Below are positions 1-7,784 of a stretch of 64,000 nt of DNA, one piece after another (position 1 is the stretch's first letter; the number at the start of each line of letters is the position of its first letter). Origin of the DNA: Dyella sp. A6 (lineage in GTDB: Bacteria > Pseudomonadota > Gammaproteobacteria > Xanthomonadales > Rhodanobacteraceae). Below the pieces are notes generated by a model that did not search any database, was not told the origin of the DNA, and worked only from the letters and a program-made list of their open reading frames with translations. Position numbers and translations under genes: made by a program. Location: the NCBI RefSeq assembly GCF_036320485.1, contig NZ_CP132911.1, positions 2,418,001 to 2,482,000 on the forward strand, in the 5' to 3' direction.

Positions 1-28
1 CCGTCCTTCGACAGACATCATTGAACCT

Positions 29-47
29 GTCGGACTTCTTTACAGAA
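29..47 (+). promoter_or_regulatory. Putative activator site upstream of PEP-CTERM gene 1
   Basis: The site reads TGTCGGACTTCTTTACAGA. It matches the pattern TGTCG-N5-CTTTAC that also occurs at 1171 and 2366 before the next two PEP-CTERM genes. It begins 79 bp upstream of the sigma-54-like element at 108, against 81 and 80 bp at the other two genes. The TGT...ACA ends give it weak dyad character. It is inferred to be the upstream activating sequence of an NtrC-type activator such as PrsR. Confidence 0.55.
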
Positions 48-68
48 CAGCAGATCGCGCCAAGACGC

Positions 69-84
69 TCGCACGCCAATTGCT
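69..84 (+). promoter_or_regulatory. Second sigma-54-like element before PEP-CTERM gene 1
   Basis: TCGCACGCCAATTGCT fits TGGCACG-N4-TTGCW except for C in place of the first G of the GG doublet. It lies 39 bp before the element at 108. Its 40-bp distance from the activator-like site differs from the roughly 80 bp seen at the other genes, so it may be a decoy or an alternative start. Confidence 0.3.
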
Positions 85-107
85 TGATATTCAAAGGCAC
101 TCAGGGC

Positions 108-123
108 TAGCACGCTTCTTGCT
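108..123 (+). promoter_or_regulatory. Sigma-54-like -24/-12 promoter of PEP-CTERM gene 1
   Basis: TAGCACGCTTCTTGCT matches the RpoN consensus TGGCACG-N4-TTGCW with one change (A for the first G). It is at the same distance from the TGTCG-N5-CTTTAC site as in the two following genes. Transcription would start near 135, leaving a leader of about 220 nt. Known context: PEP-CTERM genes are often controlled by RpoN with the PrsK/PrsR two-component pair. Confidence 0.55.
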
Positions 124-352
124 TCGTATTACATGCATTGCGCTGGGATGGCAGGTTTGTCCGTCAGATTCACAGGAGGCATGGCAGAGGATCCTGAATC
201 CATCCGCCAGATACCGCCAGAAAGTCGCAGTGGTTTGAGGTCAGAGATTTGCAGTGACCACGGGGGGACGCCAGGACGGCATGTGTATCGCTTCAAGCCG
301 GGTCGGCAATTCTTTAAACGAAGATCGATGAACCTACGGAATGAGCATTGCC

Positions 353-1075
353 ATGAAGACATACACCAAATCACTGCTTGCGATGTTGGCCGTACTCCTC
401 GGGAGTATCTGTTTCGTGGGGACGGCCTCGGCGACGGTCCTGGAGATGAACACGCTGTATGCGGGTGAGTATCCGGCGGCCCCGATCAGCGGTCCGGGCA
501 CGCCCTGGCTGACCGCTACGTTGAGCTACGGCGGGCCAAGCGCCACCCAAGGCCTCTACGACTACACGCTGACCATGCAGTCGTATCTCAGCAACAACGA
601 GTTCATCGGCGGCGCCAACAAGAATATCGGCTGGGCCTTCAGCCTGGCGAACATCCCCTACAGCATGGCCTTTGCTTCCGGTACGGCGGCCAATTCGACC
701 CGGACCAGCGGCATCCTGACCGGTTCGGTTCCGGGCACCTACAACCTGGCTTTCTATTGGAAAGCCAACACCTTCACGACCGATTCGTATGCCGTCTACG
801 CGATTGAAACCAGCACTGCGCCTACCAGCTCATTCTTCAAGATGACGGGTCTCGACGGGCTCTACTCGGCGGCGCACATCCAGGGCATCACGGGCACCAA
901 CCAGACCTGCAGCGTGTGGATCGTCAACGGCGGCACGTCGGGCTTCACACCCAGCCTGACCTCATGCGGGGCAACGAACGTGTCGGTTCCCGAGCCCTCC
1001 GAGCTGCCGCTCTACGCACTGGGTCTGGTACTTGTCCTCACCGGATGGTACGCAGCCAGAAGGCGTAGGCAGTAA
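353..1075 (+). CDS. PEP-CTERM sorting domain protein 1
   Basis: A secreted protein of about 240 residues. The N-terminus (MKTYTKSLLAMLAVLLG...ASA) is a typical signal peptide. The middle is rich in Thr, Ser, Gly and Asn, and no enzymatic domain was recognised. The C-terminus is a PEP-CTERM tripartite signal: VPEPSELPL, then a hydrophobic helix (LYALGLVLVLTGWY), then ARRRRQ. By family knowledge it would be exported by Sec, cut near the PEP motif by an exosortase and anchored or released as an envelope or biofilm-matrix protein. No exosortase is in the window. An alternative start lies at 341, but the one at 353 gives a cleaner signal peptide. It is followed by a terminator, so it is probably monocistronic. 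Confidence 0.88.
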   Translation: MKTYTKSLLAMLAVLLGSICFVGTASATVLEMNTLYAGEYPAAPISGPGTPWLTATLSYGGPSATQGLYDYTLTMQSYLSNNEFIGGANKNIGWAFSLANIPYSMAFASGTAANSTRTSGILTGSVPGTYNLAFYWKANTFTTDSYAVYAIETSTAPTSSFFKMTGLDGLYSAAHIQGITGTNQTCSVWIVNGGTSGFTPSLTSCGATNVSVPEPSELPLYALGLVLVLTGWYAARRRRQ

Positions 1076-1095
1076 TCTGATCCAATCTTCGATAC

Positions 1096-1134
1096 ATGAC
1101 GCCCCGTGCAACCGCCGGGGCGTCATTGTTTGTG
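1096..1134 (+). terminator. Rho-independent terminator after PEP-CTERM gene 1
   Basis: The inverted repeat ATGACGCCCCG / CGGGGCGTCAT (arms 1096-1106 and 1116-1126) is followed by TGTTTGT. It separates gene 1 from the promoter of gene 2. Confidence 0.75.
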
Positions 1135-1170
1135 CGCCCGTTCCAGCATGGAGGCGGATACGGCGTCATG

Positions 1171-1189
1171 TGTCGGAAACCTTTACGGC
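1171..1189 (+). promoter_or_regulatory. Putative activator site upstream of PEP-CTERM gene 2
   Basis: TGTCGGAAACCTTTACGGC is the second copy of TGTCG-N5-CTTTAC. It starts 81 bp upstream of the sigma-54-like promoter at 1252. Eleven positions are invariant across the three copies. Confidence 0.55.
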
Positions 1190-1251
1190 TAAGACAAATC
1201 CCAAAAGATCGCTCTTCCGAAATGCCAAAGCCTTTCAGACACTTAACATGA

Positions 1252-1267
1252 TGGCGCATATATTGCT
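1252..1267 (+). promoter_or_regulatory. Sigma-54-like -24/-12 promoter of PEP-CTERM gene 2
   Basis: TGGCGCATATATTGCT retains the diagnostic GG and GC doublets with 10-bp spacing. It ends 50 bp before the start codon at 1318. Confidence 0.6.
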
Positions 1268-1317
1268 TATTTTTTAGTCGGTTACAGCCTTCATCTGCCA
1301 ATAGAGAGGAGACCGCG

Positions 1318-2253
1318 ATGACATCGGTGGTTCGAAACTCTCGATTCGCAAGGTGGCTATCCGCCACGTTCATCGCCGCCGCCTTTCCCATGGCCGCCCA
1401 TGCCGTGGTGATCAACTACACATTTGATTCCAGCTTCGCCGGATCCGGAGCCAACGGCGCGGCCATGGAAGCAGCCTTCGGCCAGGCCGCCGCCTTCATC
1501 GAGGCCAATTACAGCAATCCGTCGAGCATCAACCTGGTAGTCGGTTACGGCTCGATCGACGGATCAGCGATGGGTTCTAGCAGCCTGGGCGAGAGCCTCG
1601 CCTACCTGTACCAGAGTGGATACGCCAAAGTCCGGAATGCGCTGCAGACACTGGGCACGCCCGGTTCGGGCAGCTTGCCGCAGACCGGACCAAGTGACCT
1701 TTTTGCAACCACCGCCGAGGCGAAGGCGCTGGGCCTGATACCCAACAGCACGGCCACAGACGGCTATCTCGGTTTCTCCAGCACTTATGTCTTCGACTAC
1801 ACCCCGTCCAATGGCATCACCGTGGGCAGCTACGATTTTTTCGGCGTCGCATTGCATGAAATAACCGAAGCCATGGGACGGCTGTCATTGAAGGACAGCA
1901 ACTTTCCATATCCGTCCGTCATGGACATGTACCGCTACAGCTCTGCCTCCGGCGACTACTTCTCGCTGAACGGCGGCGCGACCCCACTCGCCTACTTCAA
2001 CGGCATCTCGGGCTACGACCTAGGTGACTGGGCCTCGTCGGTCGGCCCCAATGCCTTCGATGCCGTCAATTCTTCCGGCCACCTGCTGCCGTTCGATCCG
2101 GTAGACCGCCAGTTGGTCGGCGCCCTCGGCTATGTGAGCACGACACAGAGCGTTCCCGAACCCTCGGAACTTCCCCTCTTCGCTATCGGCCTGATCACAC
2201 TGCTGGCCCTACTGCAGCGCGCCAGAGCAGAAAGAGGACGACGTCAGCTCTGA
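1318..2253 (+). CDS. PEP-CTERM metalloprotease-like protein (NF038122-type)
   Basis: A 311-residue exported protein. The start has a strong ribosome site (AGAGGAG, six bases before ATG), and a signal peptide ends near AHA (residue about 29). The core carries HEITEAMGR around residues 180-188. This resembles the zinc-binding HExxEvMGR motif of the NF038122 metalloprotease family, in which the usual second His is replaced. The C-terminus repeats the VPEPSELPL box of gene 1, followed by a hydrophobic helix and RARAERGRR. It is predicted to be sorted by an exosortase. Substrate is unknown; a role in matrix or surface-protein processing is inference. It has its own sigma-54-like promoter and appears to be a single-gene unit. 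Confidence 0.82.
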   Translation: MTSVVRNSRFARWLSATFIAAAFPMAAHAVVINYTFDSSFAGSGANGAAMEAAFGQAAAFIEANYSNPSSINLVVGYGSIDGSAMGSSSLGESLAYLYQSGYAKVRNALQTLGTPGSGSLPQTGPSDLFATTAEAKALGLIPNSTATDGYLGFSSTYVFDYTPSNGITVGSYDFFGVALHEITEAMGRLSLKDSNFPYPSVMDMYRYSSASGDYFSLNGGATPLAYFNGISGYDLGDWASSVGPNAFDAVNSSGHLLPFDPVDRQLVGALGYVSTTQSVPEPSELPLFAIGLITLLALLQRARAERGRRQL

Positions 2254-2365
2254 CGCGGACGTGCCCACAAACCCGGCCAATGATCCGGCATCGATCAAGG
2301 TGCTGGGCCAAGTTTGTACTGCCCTCACCACAGAAGCGGCGGATATCGCCTGCGCACGATTGTCA

Positions 2366-2384
2366 TGTCGACATTCTTTACAAA
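2366..2384 (+). promoter_or_regulatory. Putative activator site upstream of PEP-CTERM gene 3
   Basis: TGTCGACATTCTTTACAAA is the third copy of TGTCG-N5-CTTTAC, starting 80 bp upstream of the sigma-54-like promoter at 2446. It lies in the 364-bp gap between genes 2 and 3, where no other feature was seen apart from that promoter. Confidence 0.55.
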
Positions 2385-2445
2385 GCACACCAAAGAACTA
2401 GATGCATCACGCGATAAATAATTGATATGGAAGCAAACGATTAGC

Positions 2446-2461
2446 AGGCACGGAGCTTGCT
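2446..2461 (+). promoter_or_regulatory. Sigma-54-like -24/-12 promoter of PEP-CTERM gene 3
   Basis: AGGCACGGAGCTTGCT matches GGCACG-N4-TTGCT exactly after the first base, the best match of the three. It implies a leader of about 145 nt before the start codon at 2618. Confidence 0.65.
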
Positions 2462-2617
2462 GGAAGTCTCCTAAATTTTGGCTACAGCGGGAAAGCCAAC
2501 GAACAACCCGGTTGCCCGCAGCACCACAGAACATCAGCGTGCCGCCAGAGCGGAACGCGCTTTTCGCAACGCACGGCCACAGCCCCACCCGTGGCTCGTC
2601 AACCCAGGGGAAACACC

Positions 2618-3403
2618 ATGAAATTGAATTTGCCGCTATGGATTGCAGCGATGGGCCTGATGATCATTTCGTCAGGTGCCTCGGCGACGGTACTTCAAGA
2701 TAACTACGTCGGCTCCAACAGCCACGGCTATGGCGACGTAATCGCCAACTCCGGCGTCACCATGTTCAACGTGGACAGTCTGGGTTCGACCCTCAACGGT
2801 ACCCGGCTCACCGTCACCATCTACACGAACTTCGCCGGCAACGCAGGAGTGGATTCCCGCTACACCACCAACAACACCGGTATCGGATACGGCGACCTGT
2901 TCCTGTCAACAGGCTGGACGCCCAGTGGCTCCAATCCCTACACCACCGACAATGCCGCCAACGGCAACCACTGGACCTATGCGTTCTCGCTGGACAATCC
3001 GCTGAGCAACGCCGGCGGCAAAGGTACCGTCTACGCACTGGGCGCTGGCACGGCAAGCAACCACAACCCCGACGTGCTGCTGTCAGACCACTTCATCGAT
3101 TGCGGCAGCCATTGCATCTATCGCAACGGCCAGGCGGTTGCCGTGAACAAGAGCCTGGCGACGGCAACGAATACCACCGGCACATGGACGGTGGGCAACG
3201 GCTTCCTGAGCTTCAGCTTCGATACCTTGGGCCTCAACCTGGATACCAACGATCTGGGTTTCCACTGGACGATGTATTGTGGCAACGACGTCATCGAAGG
3301 CCAGGACGCACCAACCCAGGTGCCGGAACCGTCGTCGGTCTACATCTTTCTTCTCGGCTTGGCACTGGTCGGTGTAGGCGTGATGCGCCGACGCCGGGTG
3401 TAA
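2618..3403 (+). CDS. PEP-CTERM sorting domain protein 3
   Basis: A secreted protein of 261 residues starting at MKLNLPLW, with AGGGG placed seven bases before the ATG; an upstream in-frame ATG at 2591 lacks this. The signal peptide ends at SGASA. The body is Asn/Thr/Gly-rich, predicted beta-rich, with no recognised enzymatic motif. A Cys pair (DCGSHC) may form a disulfide. The C-terminus is VPEPSS, then a hydrophobic stretch (VYIFLLGLALVGVGV), then MRRRRV: a PEP-CTERM anchor signal. The function is unknown beyond exosortase-dependent surface or matrix localisation. Confidence 0.86.
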   Translation: MKLNLPLWIAAMGLMIISSGASATVLQDNYVGSNSHGYGDVIANSGVTMFNVDSLGSTLNGTRLTVTIYTNFAGNAGVDSRYTTNNTGIGYGDLFLSTGWTPSGSNPYTTDNAANGNHWTYAFSLDNPLSNAGGKGTVYALGAGTASNHNPDVLLSDHFIDCGSHCIYRNGQAVAVNKSLATATNTTGTWTVGNGFLSFSFDTLGLNLDTNDLGFHWTMYCGNDVIEGQDAPTQVPEPSSVYIFLLGLALVGVGVMRRRRV

Positions 3404-3468
3404 CGGGATCACATCCATCCGTCGATCCGCCGTCGAAATACGGCAGTTCCATTAGTGACAATGGGTCC

Positions 3469-3490
3469 GTGCCGACGTCGGTGTCGGCAC
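3469..3490. terminator. Hairpin between convergent genes
   Basis: GTGCCGAC and GTCGGCAC form a perfect 8-bp stem with a 6-nt loop between the end of PEP-CTERM gene 3 and the end of the M61 peptidase gene. There is no clear T-run, so its role as a terminator is only likely from its position. Confidence 0.35.
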
Positions 3491-3567
3491 TGCTTGTGGC
3501 AACAGGCGGCCCAGTGTCGCGACCACCCCACCAAGCGCGCGATCAGCTCGGGACCAGGCCGACCACC

Positions 3568-5493
3568 TCAGTTCGCTTTGGCCCTCGCGATGTCATCGAG
3601 GTAGTCGGGCGTACCGTTGACCCGCTCCAGGTGCGGGTACTTCAGGCCACCGTGATAGTCGACCTTGTGTGTGCTGTACGTGCCGACATACTTCACCGCC
3701 AGCTCGATCGGCGACGTGCCGCTCTGCGCCTGCCGGATGGCCGCCTTCAGCGCATCGCCGGTGAACTCGTTGCCGTTGACCGAGACCACCTTCATGCCCG
3801 GCACCAGGCCAGCCTTGTAGGCCGGGCCATTCCACTGCACGTCGCTCACCGTGCCGTCGTCGGACATCGTCATGCCGATCGAATAAGCCAGGTCGAGGCG
3901 GTGCCTGGACCGCGACACGGCCTGGTCGTAGGCGGAGGGCGCATTCGTGTACACCACCTTCCAGCCACCGCGTGCGATGCCGTGTTCCGGCAACACCTTG
4001 CCCGTGTAGTCCAGGCGCTTGCGCAGGAAGCTCGCCCAGTCGAACGGCTGCACCTGGTTCAGCGCATCCACCAGGTCGTGGAACGTGTAGGTGCGGGTGA
4101 CATAGCTGCCGTTGTCCATGCCGTAGAACAGCTTGGCGAAGTCGTCCAGCGACCGGCGATTGTGGCTGAGCTGGCGTATCTTCGTATCGACACCCAGCCA
4201 CAGCAGCTCGCCCTCGGGGTAAAAGTCCGTGCTACGACGGTAATTGCTCCAGTAGCTGCCATTGAAATACAGCAACTGAGCACTGGTCGCGGTGTCCTGC
4301 AGCGAGCGCCACGCGCGTCCGGTTCGGTAGGCCTGCGCGGCGTCCACCGACGCCAGCGATTCACGGAACTCGGCAGGCGTAAGCAGGCCCGAGCGCGCCG
4401 CCAGCACGACGGACCAGTACTCGGTCAGGCCTTCGTAGGCCCACACCATGTCCGATGGCTGCGGCGTATTGAACGCAGGCGTCCACATGTCGGCGGGGCG
4501 GCGGAATTTGCCGTTCCAGGAATGCGTGAACTCGTGCGGGATCAACGTGGCCGACGCCATGAACGCATCCGGATTCGTCAGGAAATCCGCACCCGCCATT
4601 TCCATGCTCGACTGGTGATGCTCCAGCCCGGTACCCGCGACATGGTCGGACACCGTCAGCAGCAGGTCGTAGTGATGGAAATGGTGCGAATGGAACAGCG
4701 CGTACAGCTGCTTCACCATGCGGCGGTATGCAGCCACCTGCGTGTCGCTGATCTGCACCGACGCCGCACTGTCGCCGACGATGTTCAGATGCACCGGCGC
4801 CGCGTCGCCAGGTGACAGATCGACGCGCTTGAAGTACTTGCCCGCGATCAGCGGCGAGTCGATGAAGTTGTTGAAACTCATCCGCTTGAAATGGATCGTG
4901 TCGCCCGACCGGCTCGTCACGTCCATGGCCGTGGCGAACTTCCAGCCCGTCGGCAACACCACCGTGGGCCGGATCGGAATATCGCGCGCGTAGTAACCGC
5001 TGGGATAGAACACCACCTGGGTCGGGTCCAGGTCGGCCAGATAGGGCGTGGACCACACCTCGTAACCGTACCAGGCACCCGGCCCGGGCGACAGGTACTG
5101 GAAGGAAAGGTTGATGCGCTCGATACCCTGCGGCACCGTTACATGCAGCGTGTACATGTCCACCACATCGCGCCGCCAGGGCAGTTGCCTGCCGTCCGCC
5201 GTGATGGTCAGGCCCGCGATATTGGCGATGGTGGCATCCGGCGCATGGTCGGGCAACGGCCACTTCGGGTAGTACAGCGTCAACGGGCCCGGTTTCACCG
5301 GAATCGTCTCGTGCATGCGGTAAATGCGATGCGGCGCATCGCGCAGATCCATCGTGATCGCCAACACGCCGGGATACGGCGTGTCCTTCGGCGCGGCAGG
5401 CGCCGACGCCTGCGCGGCACACACCACGAACACCGCACACGCTGCGACCAGTGCAAGCGCGTGGATGCCAAAACGAACCGATAGCGATTTCAC
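3568..5493 (-). CDS. M61 family metallopeptidase with PDZ domain
   Basis: A secreted zinc aminopeptidase of the M61 (glycyl aminopeptidase) family, about 641 residues. I chose the GTG at 5493 because it directly precedes a normal signal peptide (VKSLSVRFGIHALALVAACAVF...AQASA); longer reading adds 26 residues lacking signal character. The N-terminal beta domain is followed by the catalytic motif HEFTHSWNGK with the downstream Glu in YEGLTEYW, which give the HExxH-E zinc site. A C-terminal PDZ-like segment (about residues 535-610, GPAYKAGLVPGMKVVSVNG) is typical of the family. It is expected in the periplasm. The gene stands alone, convergent with the PEP-CTERM genes. Confidence 0.88.
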   Translation of the reverse strand: MKSLSVRFGIHALALVAACAVFVVCAAQASAPAAPKDTPYPGVLAITMDLRDAPHRIYRMHETIPVKPGPLTLYYPKWPLPDHAPDATIANIAGLTITADGRQLPWRRDVVDMYTLHVTVPQGIERINLSFQYLSPGPGAWYGYEVWSTPYLADLDPTQVVFYPSGYYARDIPIRPTVVLPTGWKFATAMDVTSRSGDTIHFKRMSFNNFIDSPLIAGKYFKRVDLSPGDAAPVHLNIVGDSAASVQISDTQVAAYRRMVKQLYALFHSHHFHHYDLLLTVSDHVAGTGLEHHQSSMEMAGADFLTNPDAFMASATLIPHEFTHSWNGKFRRPADMWTPAFNTPQPSDMVWAYEGLTEYWSVVLAARSGLLTPAEFRESLASVDAAQAYRTGRAWRSLQDTATSAQLLYFNGSYWSNYRRSTDFYPEGELLWLGVDTKIRQLSHNRRSLDDFAKLFYGMDNGSYVTRTYTFHDLVDALNQVQPFDWASFLRKRLDYTGKVLPEHGIARGGWKVVYTNAPSAYDQAVSRSRHRLDLAYSIGMTMSDDGTVSDVQWNGPAYKAGLVPGMKVVSVNGNEFTGDALKAAIRQAQSGTSPIELAVKYVGTYSTHKVDYHGGLKYPHLERVNGTPDYLDDIARAKAN

Positions 5494-5903
5494 CTGAGCC
5501 CCCCCCCTGTAACAAGCGATAGCCGTCGCATACGCAGCATGCGAGGAACTGCGCAACGGCGGTGGACACAAGCCTCAAGTGTGTACGTCACCGCACGGAT
5601 GGCGTCAACTTGCTTTGGAGGGGGCGAAGATCCTCAATCGTTTTACCGGTTCCGGCCGAGTCCGCATCCAGTCGATGTACATGCATTACGCGACCGAGAA
5701 GTGAGATGCGGTGCGGCGGGCGTGACATGCGTCCGCCGCTGTTGTTTCACTGCGATCAGCAGCCTGCTTGCTGCGTGATGTAAAGAACGAGGCCCGGTTC
5801 GCTCCCGCCATGAAATAAGTGAACCTGACTCAGCTATTTGTGGTCTGCCACTCGTGAAAAGTGCACTCTAACCCCTGTTTTCGCCCTCTATTTGCTCCCC
5901 CGA
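5494..5903. other. 410-bp intergenic stretch
   Basis: It lies between the M61 start and the reverse transcriptase stop. It should hold the M61 promoter on the minus strand. At 5843-5859 it carries a 17-nt sequence that recurs with two changes at 57345. Base composition shifts towards A/T near 5800, suggesting the edge of an acquired segment. No convincing gene was seen. Confidence 0.5.
5843..5859. repeat. 17-nt dispersed sequence, copy 1
   Basis: GTCTGCCACTCGTGAAA. The second copy at 57345-57361 reads GTTTGCCATTCGTGAAA (15/17). It lies 45 bp outside the stop codon of the acquired reverse transcriptase. It could be part of a dispersed repeat or mark an insertion edge. Confidence 0.35.
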
Positions 5904-7451
5904 CTACTCTGAGGAAGCCTTCACCGAAGTTGCTACGATGTGATTCAATGGCGACCCTTTGGCAAAATAGTCGAGCATGTAGTTGCGCTCGGCAAGCTTC
6001 AGCGTTCGCGTCCCCACAGCCGCCGCCCAAGCCGTCCAGTCCGAAGAGCCCGACTTGGGGATTTCACCTCGAATCTCCTTGAACCCGAAATCTTGAGTGG
6101 GTATCTCAAGAACTTTTGCACGAGCGATTCGCGCCTCCCCTGTCAAGTCATACAACTTGACCATCAAGTCGCCAAATTTGGCCGACTTAGCAAGTGACTC
6201 TTCGACGATATGAGCGAGCCAAAAAAGCTGGTACTCCAGTAGCGGCTCAGATTCCTCCAGAAACTTGAGAAGGACATCGGCCAACCCCTCCTTGTCATTG
6301 ACATGGGAACAGACTGCATGAAGCTGCTTGTACAAGTTCGGAAACCTTGCGAACAGTACCGGCAAATACTCGAGCATTGAATCGCTGTGCATTCTTAAGA
6401 TGTTTAGAATCACTTCCGCGTCTGATTCTTCCAAAGCATCGTCCTTCAGAAATGAAAGCAGCATTTCAACTTGTGCCACCGACAATTGATGCTCAACCTC
6501 AACCATCTCCGACGTCACTTCGACACCCGAGGCCGTCTCAATGAAGTCTTCAATCTCGACGACTTCCAGCAAACTCTTCTTAATCTCTGAGACCTTTGCG
6601 GCGACATCAGCCTGAAAGTCGTCAATTCCTGTCTTCGATGGATTCACGTTCAGAGCAAACTGACCGAGCAACTGCTGAATGGTAGTGAAATCCCGCAAAA
6701 GAACACCCATCGAGTCATCAAAGAGATAAAAATCATCCATAAAGCGAACTAACTGCGCGGACTTTAGCTGACCACTGAGGTCCACAAACTTCAGGAACTC
6801 GTTGCCGATCATCTTTGCGGGGAATATGCCTTGGGGAAGAAAATCCACACTCCGTCCAGCATTAATCTCGCGGGTAAACTGACCAAACGCCTCTCCATCT
6901 TCGGCCGACACACCATCTCGCGAGCTCACCCAGTGCGTAAGATCATGGTGATATATGGAGTTAAAGTATGCGGCAATATCGAATCGGATGTGGTGCTTGA
7001 ACTTGCCCCGACACTCACCCAAGGCGGCCTTAAATTCTCTATATGAAGAGTTAACAGGCACTGGTAGCCCGTCTTCGTATCTATAGCCAAACGAAAGGCG
7101 CTTGCCGCTCACCGCCTTTCGAAAGACTGACCTATTTCGATAGACGAAGTCGTATAAGAAGTACTCCGCCACCGGGTCAAGCTTGACTGTCCTCCGAAGA
7201 TGTCCTTTTGGCTTCGTAGCAAAGACGCGCTGCTGAGGAAGAAAGCAATACTCTTTGTCAGCCTTCGAAAGGACCTTTGAATAGATAAAGTCGCGCAGCC
7301 CAGCCTCGTTGAATTGAAGGACAATCGCGTTGGTCCGCAGGGGGAAGAGCGTCCCCGAGTAGTCCCAATGAATGAAATCCGCCACGCCCACGTGTGCCTT
7401 GGCCTTATTTTTCGGCAGAAGCTGCATCAAAGTCGCAATGATGTCATTCAC
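5904..7451 (-). CDS. Reverse transcriptase, probable phage-defence type (DRT/UG group)
   Basis: A protein of 515 residues from a GTG start, the first possible start after an in-frame stop; ATG at codon 9 is an alternative. RT motifs are clear: motif A RFDIAAYFNSIYHHDL (Asp158), motif B FLPQGIFPAKMIGNEFLKF (about 204-222), motif C RFMDDFYLFD (Asp239-Asp240, Phe replacing the usual Tyr) and LNVNPSKTGI (about 267-276). No maturase/X domain, HNH or integrase domain follows. Instead there are about 240 helical residues of unknown function. This architecture is that of 'unknown group' defence RTs (DRT systems), not group II introns or retrons. The exact DRT class cannot be fixed from motifs. The gene is visibly A/T-richer than its neighbours and stands alone, which indicates horizontal acquisition. 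No partner gene is present. Confidence 0.8.
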   Translation of the reverse strand: MNDIIATLMQLLPKNKAKAHVGVADFIHWDYSGTLFPLRTNAIVLQFNEAGLRDFIYSKVLSKADKEYCFLPQQRVFATKPKGHLRRTVKLDPVAEYFLYDFVYRNRSVFRKAVSGKRLSFGYRYEDGLPVPVNSSYREFKAALGECRGKFKHHIRFDIAAYFNSIYHHDLTHWVSSRDGVSAEDGEAFGQFTREINAGRSVDFLPQGIFPAKMIGNEFLKFVDLSGQLKSAQLVRFMDDFYLFDDSMGVLLRDFTTIQQLLGQFALNVNPSKTGIDDFQADVAAKVSEIKKSLLEVVEIEDFIETASGVEVTSEMVEVEHQLSVAQVEMLLSFLKDDALEESDAEVILNILRMHSDSMLEYLPVLFARFPNLYKQLHAVCSHVNDKEGLADVLLKFLEESEPLLEYQLFWLAHIVEESLAKSAKFGDLMVKLYDLTGEARIARAKVLEIPTQDFGFKEIRGEIPKSGSSDWTAWAAAVGTRTLKLAERNYMLDYFAKGSPLNHIVATSVKASSE

Positions 7452-7733
7452 GGAATCATTCCCGAGGCAGGTTCAAAAATGGATTTTGTTCAAAACGGAG
7501 CGGGGGCAGAGTGTAGATCTCCGCGCGAGGCGCGCCGTTCGTAGATTGAAGCAATGCCGCGCACTCCGCGCTTCTGACCAATTCACTTCTCACTCCCCCT
7601 GCTGCACCTGAGGGATTAGGCCCGATTCGTTGAGCACCTGCAAATCGCCGACACCCGGCCAAGGAAAAACGCTGGATCCCAGCTTTCGCTGGGATGACGG
7701 GCTTGAGGACCAACGCGAAGTTCGGCAGCTGCC
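7452..7733. other. Upstream region of the reverse transcriptase
   Basis: About 280 bp with no convincing ORF, on the 5' side of the RT gene (minus strand). It contains GC-rich inverted segments near 7520-7575 and a palindromic repeat at 7672. Several defence RTs use a structured non-coding RNA encoded beside the gene; this is the natural place to look for one, but I see no recognised RNA family. Confidence 0.35.
7672..7702. repeat. Dispersed palindromic repeat, intergenic copy
   Basis: The core is GGATCCCAGCTTTCGCTGGG, a hairpin of CCCAGC/GCTGGG with a short loop, flanked by CT and ATGACGGGC. It is the well-known proteobacterial repeat whose minus-strand translation gives [10 protein letters not shown] copy identical at 29 of 31 positions lies at 9891-9921 inside the IcmF gene. 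Confidence 0.8.
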
Positions 7734-7760
7734 AAAAAAAGGCCCGCCAAAGCGGGCCTT
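7734..7760 (-). terminator. Rho-independent terminator of the IcmF gene
   Basis: Read on the minus strand, AAGGCCCGC / GCGGGCCTT pair around a 4-nt loop and run into seven T. It begins 25 bp past the IcmF stop codon. Confidence 0.9.
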
Positions 7761-7784
7761 CCGACATGCGAAGCGACGGTCGCC

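Noticed and set aside
133..468. 111-codon ORF before the first PEP-CTERM gene
   Set aside because: It overlaps the PEP-CTERM coding start in another frame, lacks a signal or domain, and lies in the leader after the sigma-54-like promoter.
5904..7451. Group II intron or retron
   Set aside because: No maturase or HNH domain, no domain V-like RNA end, and no msr/msd-like inverted repeats flanking the RT.
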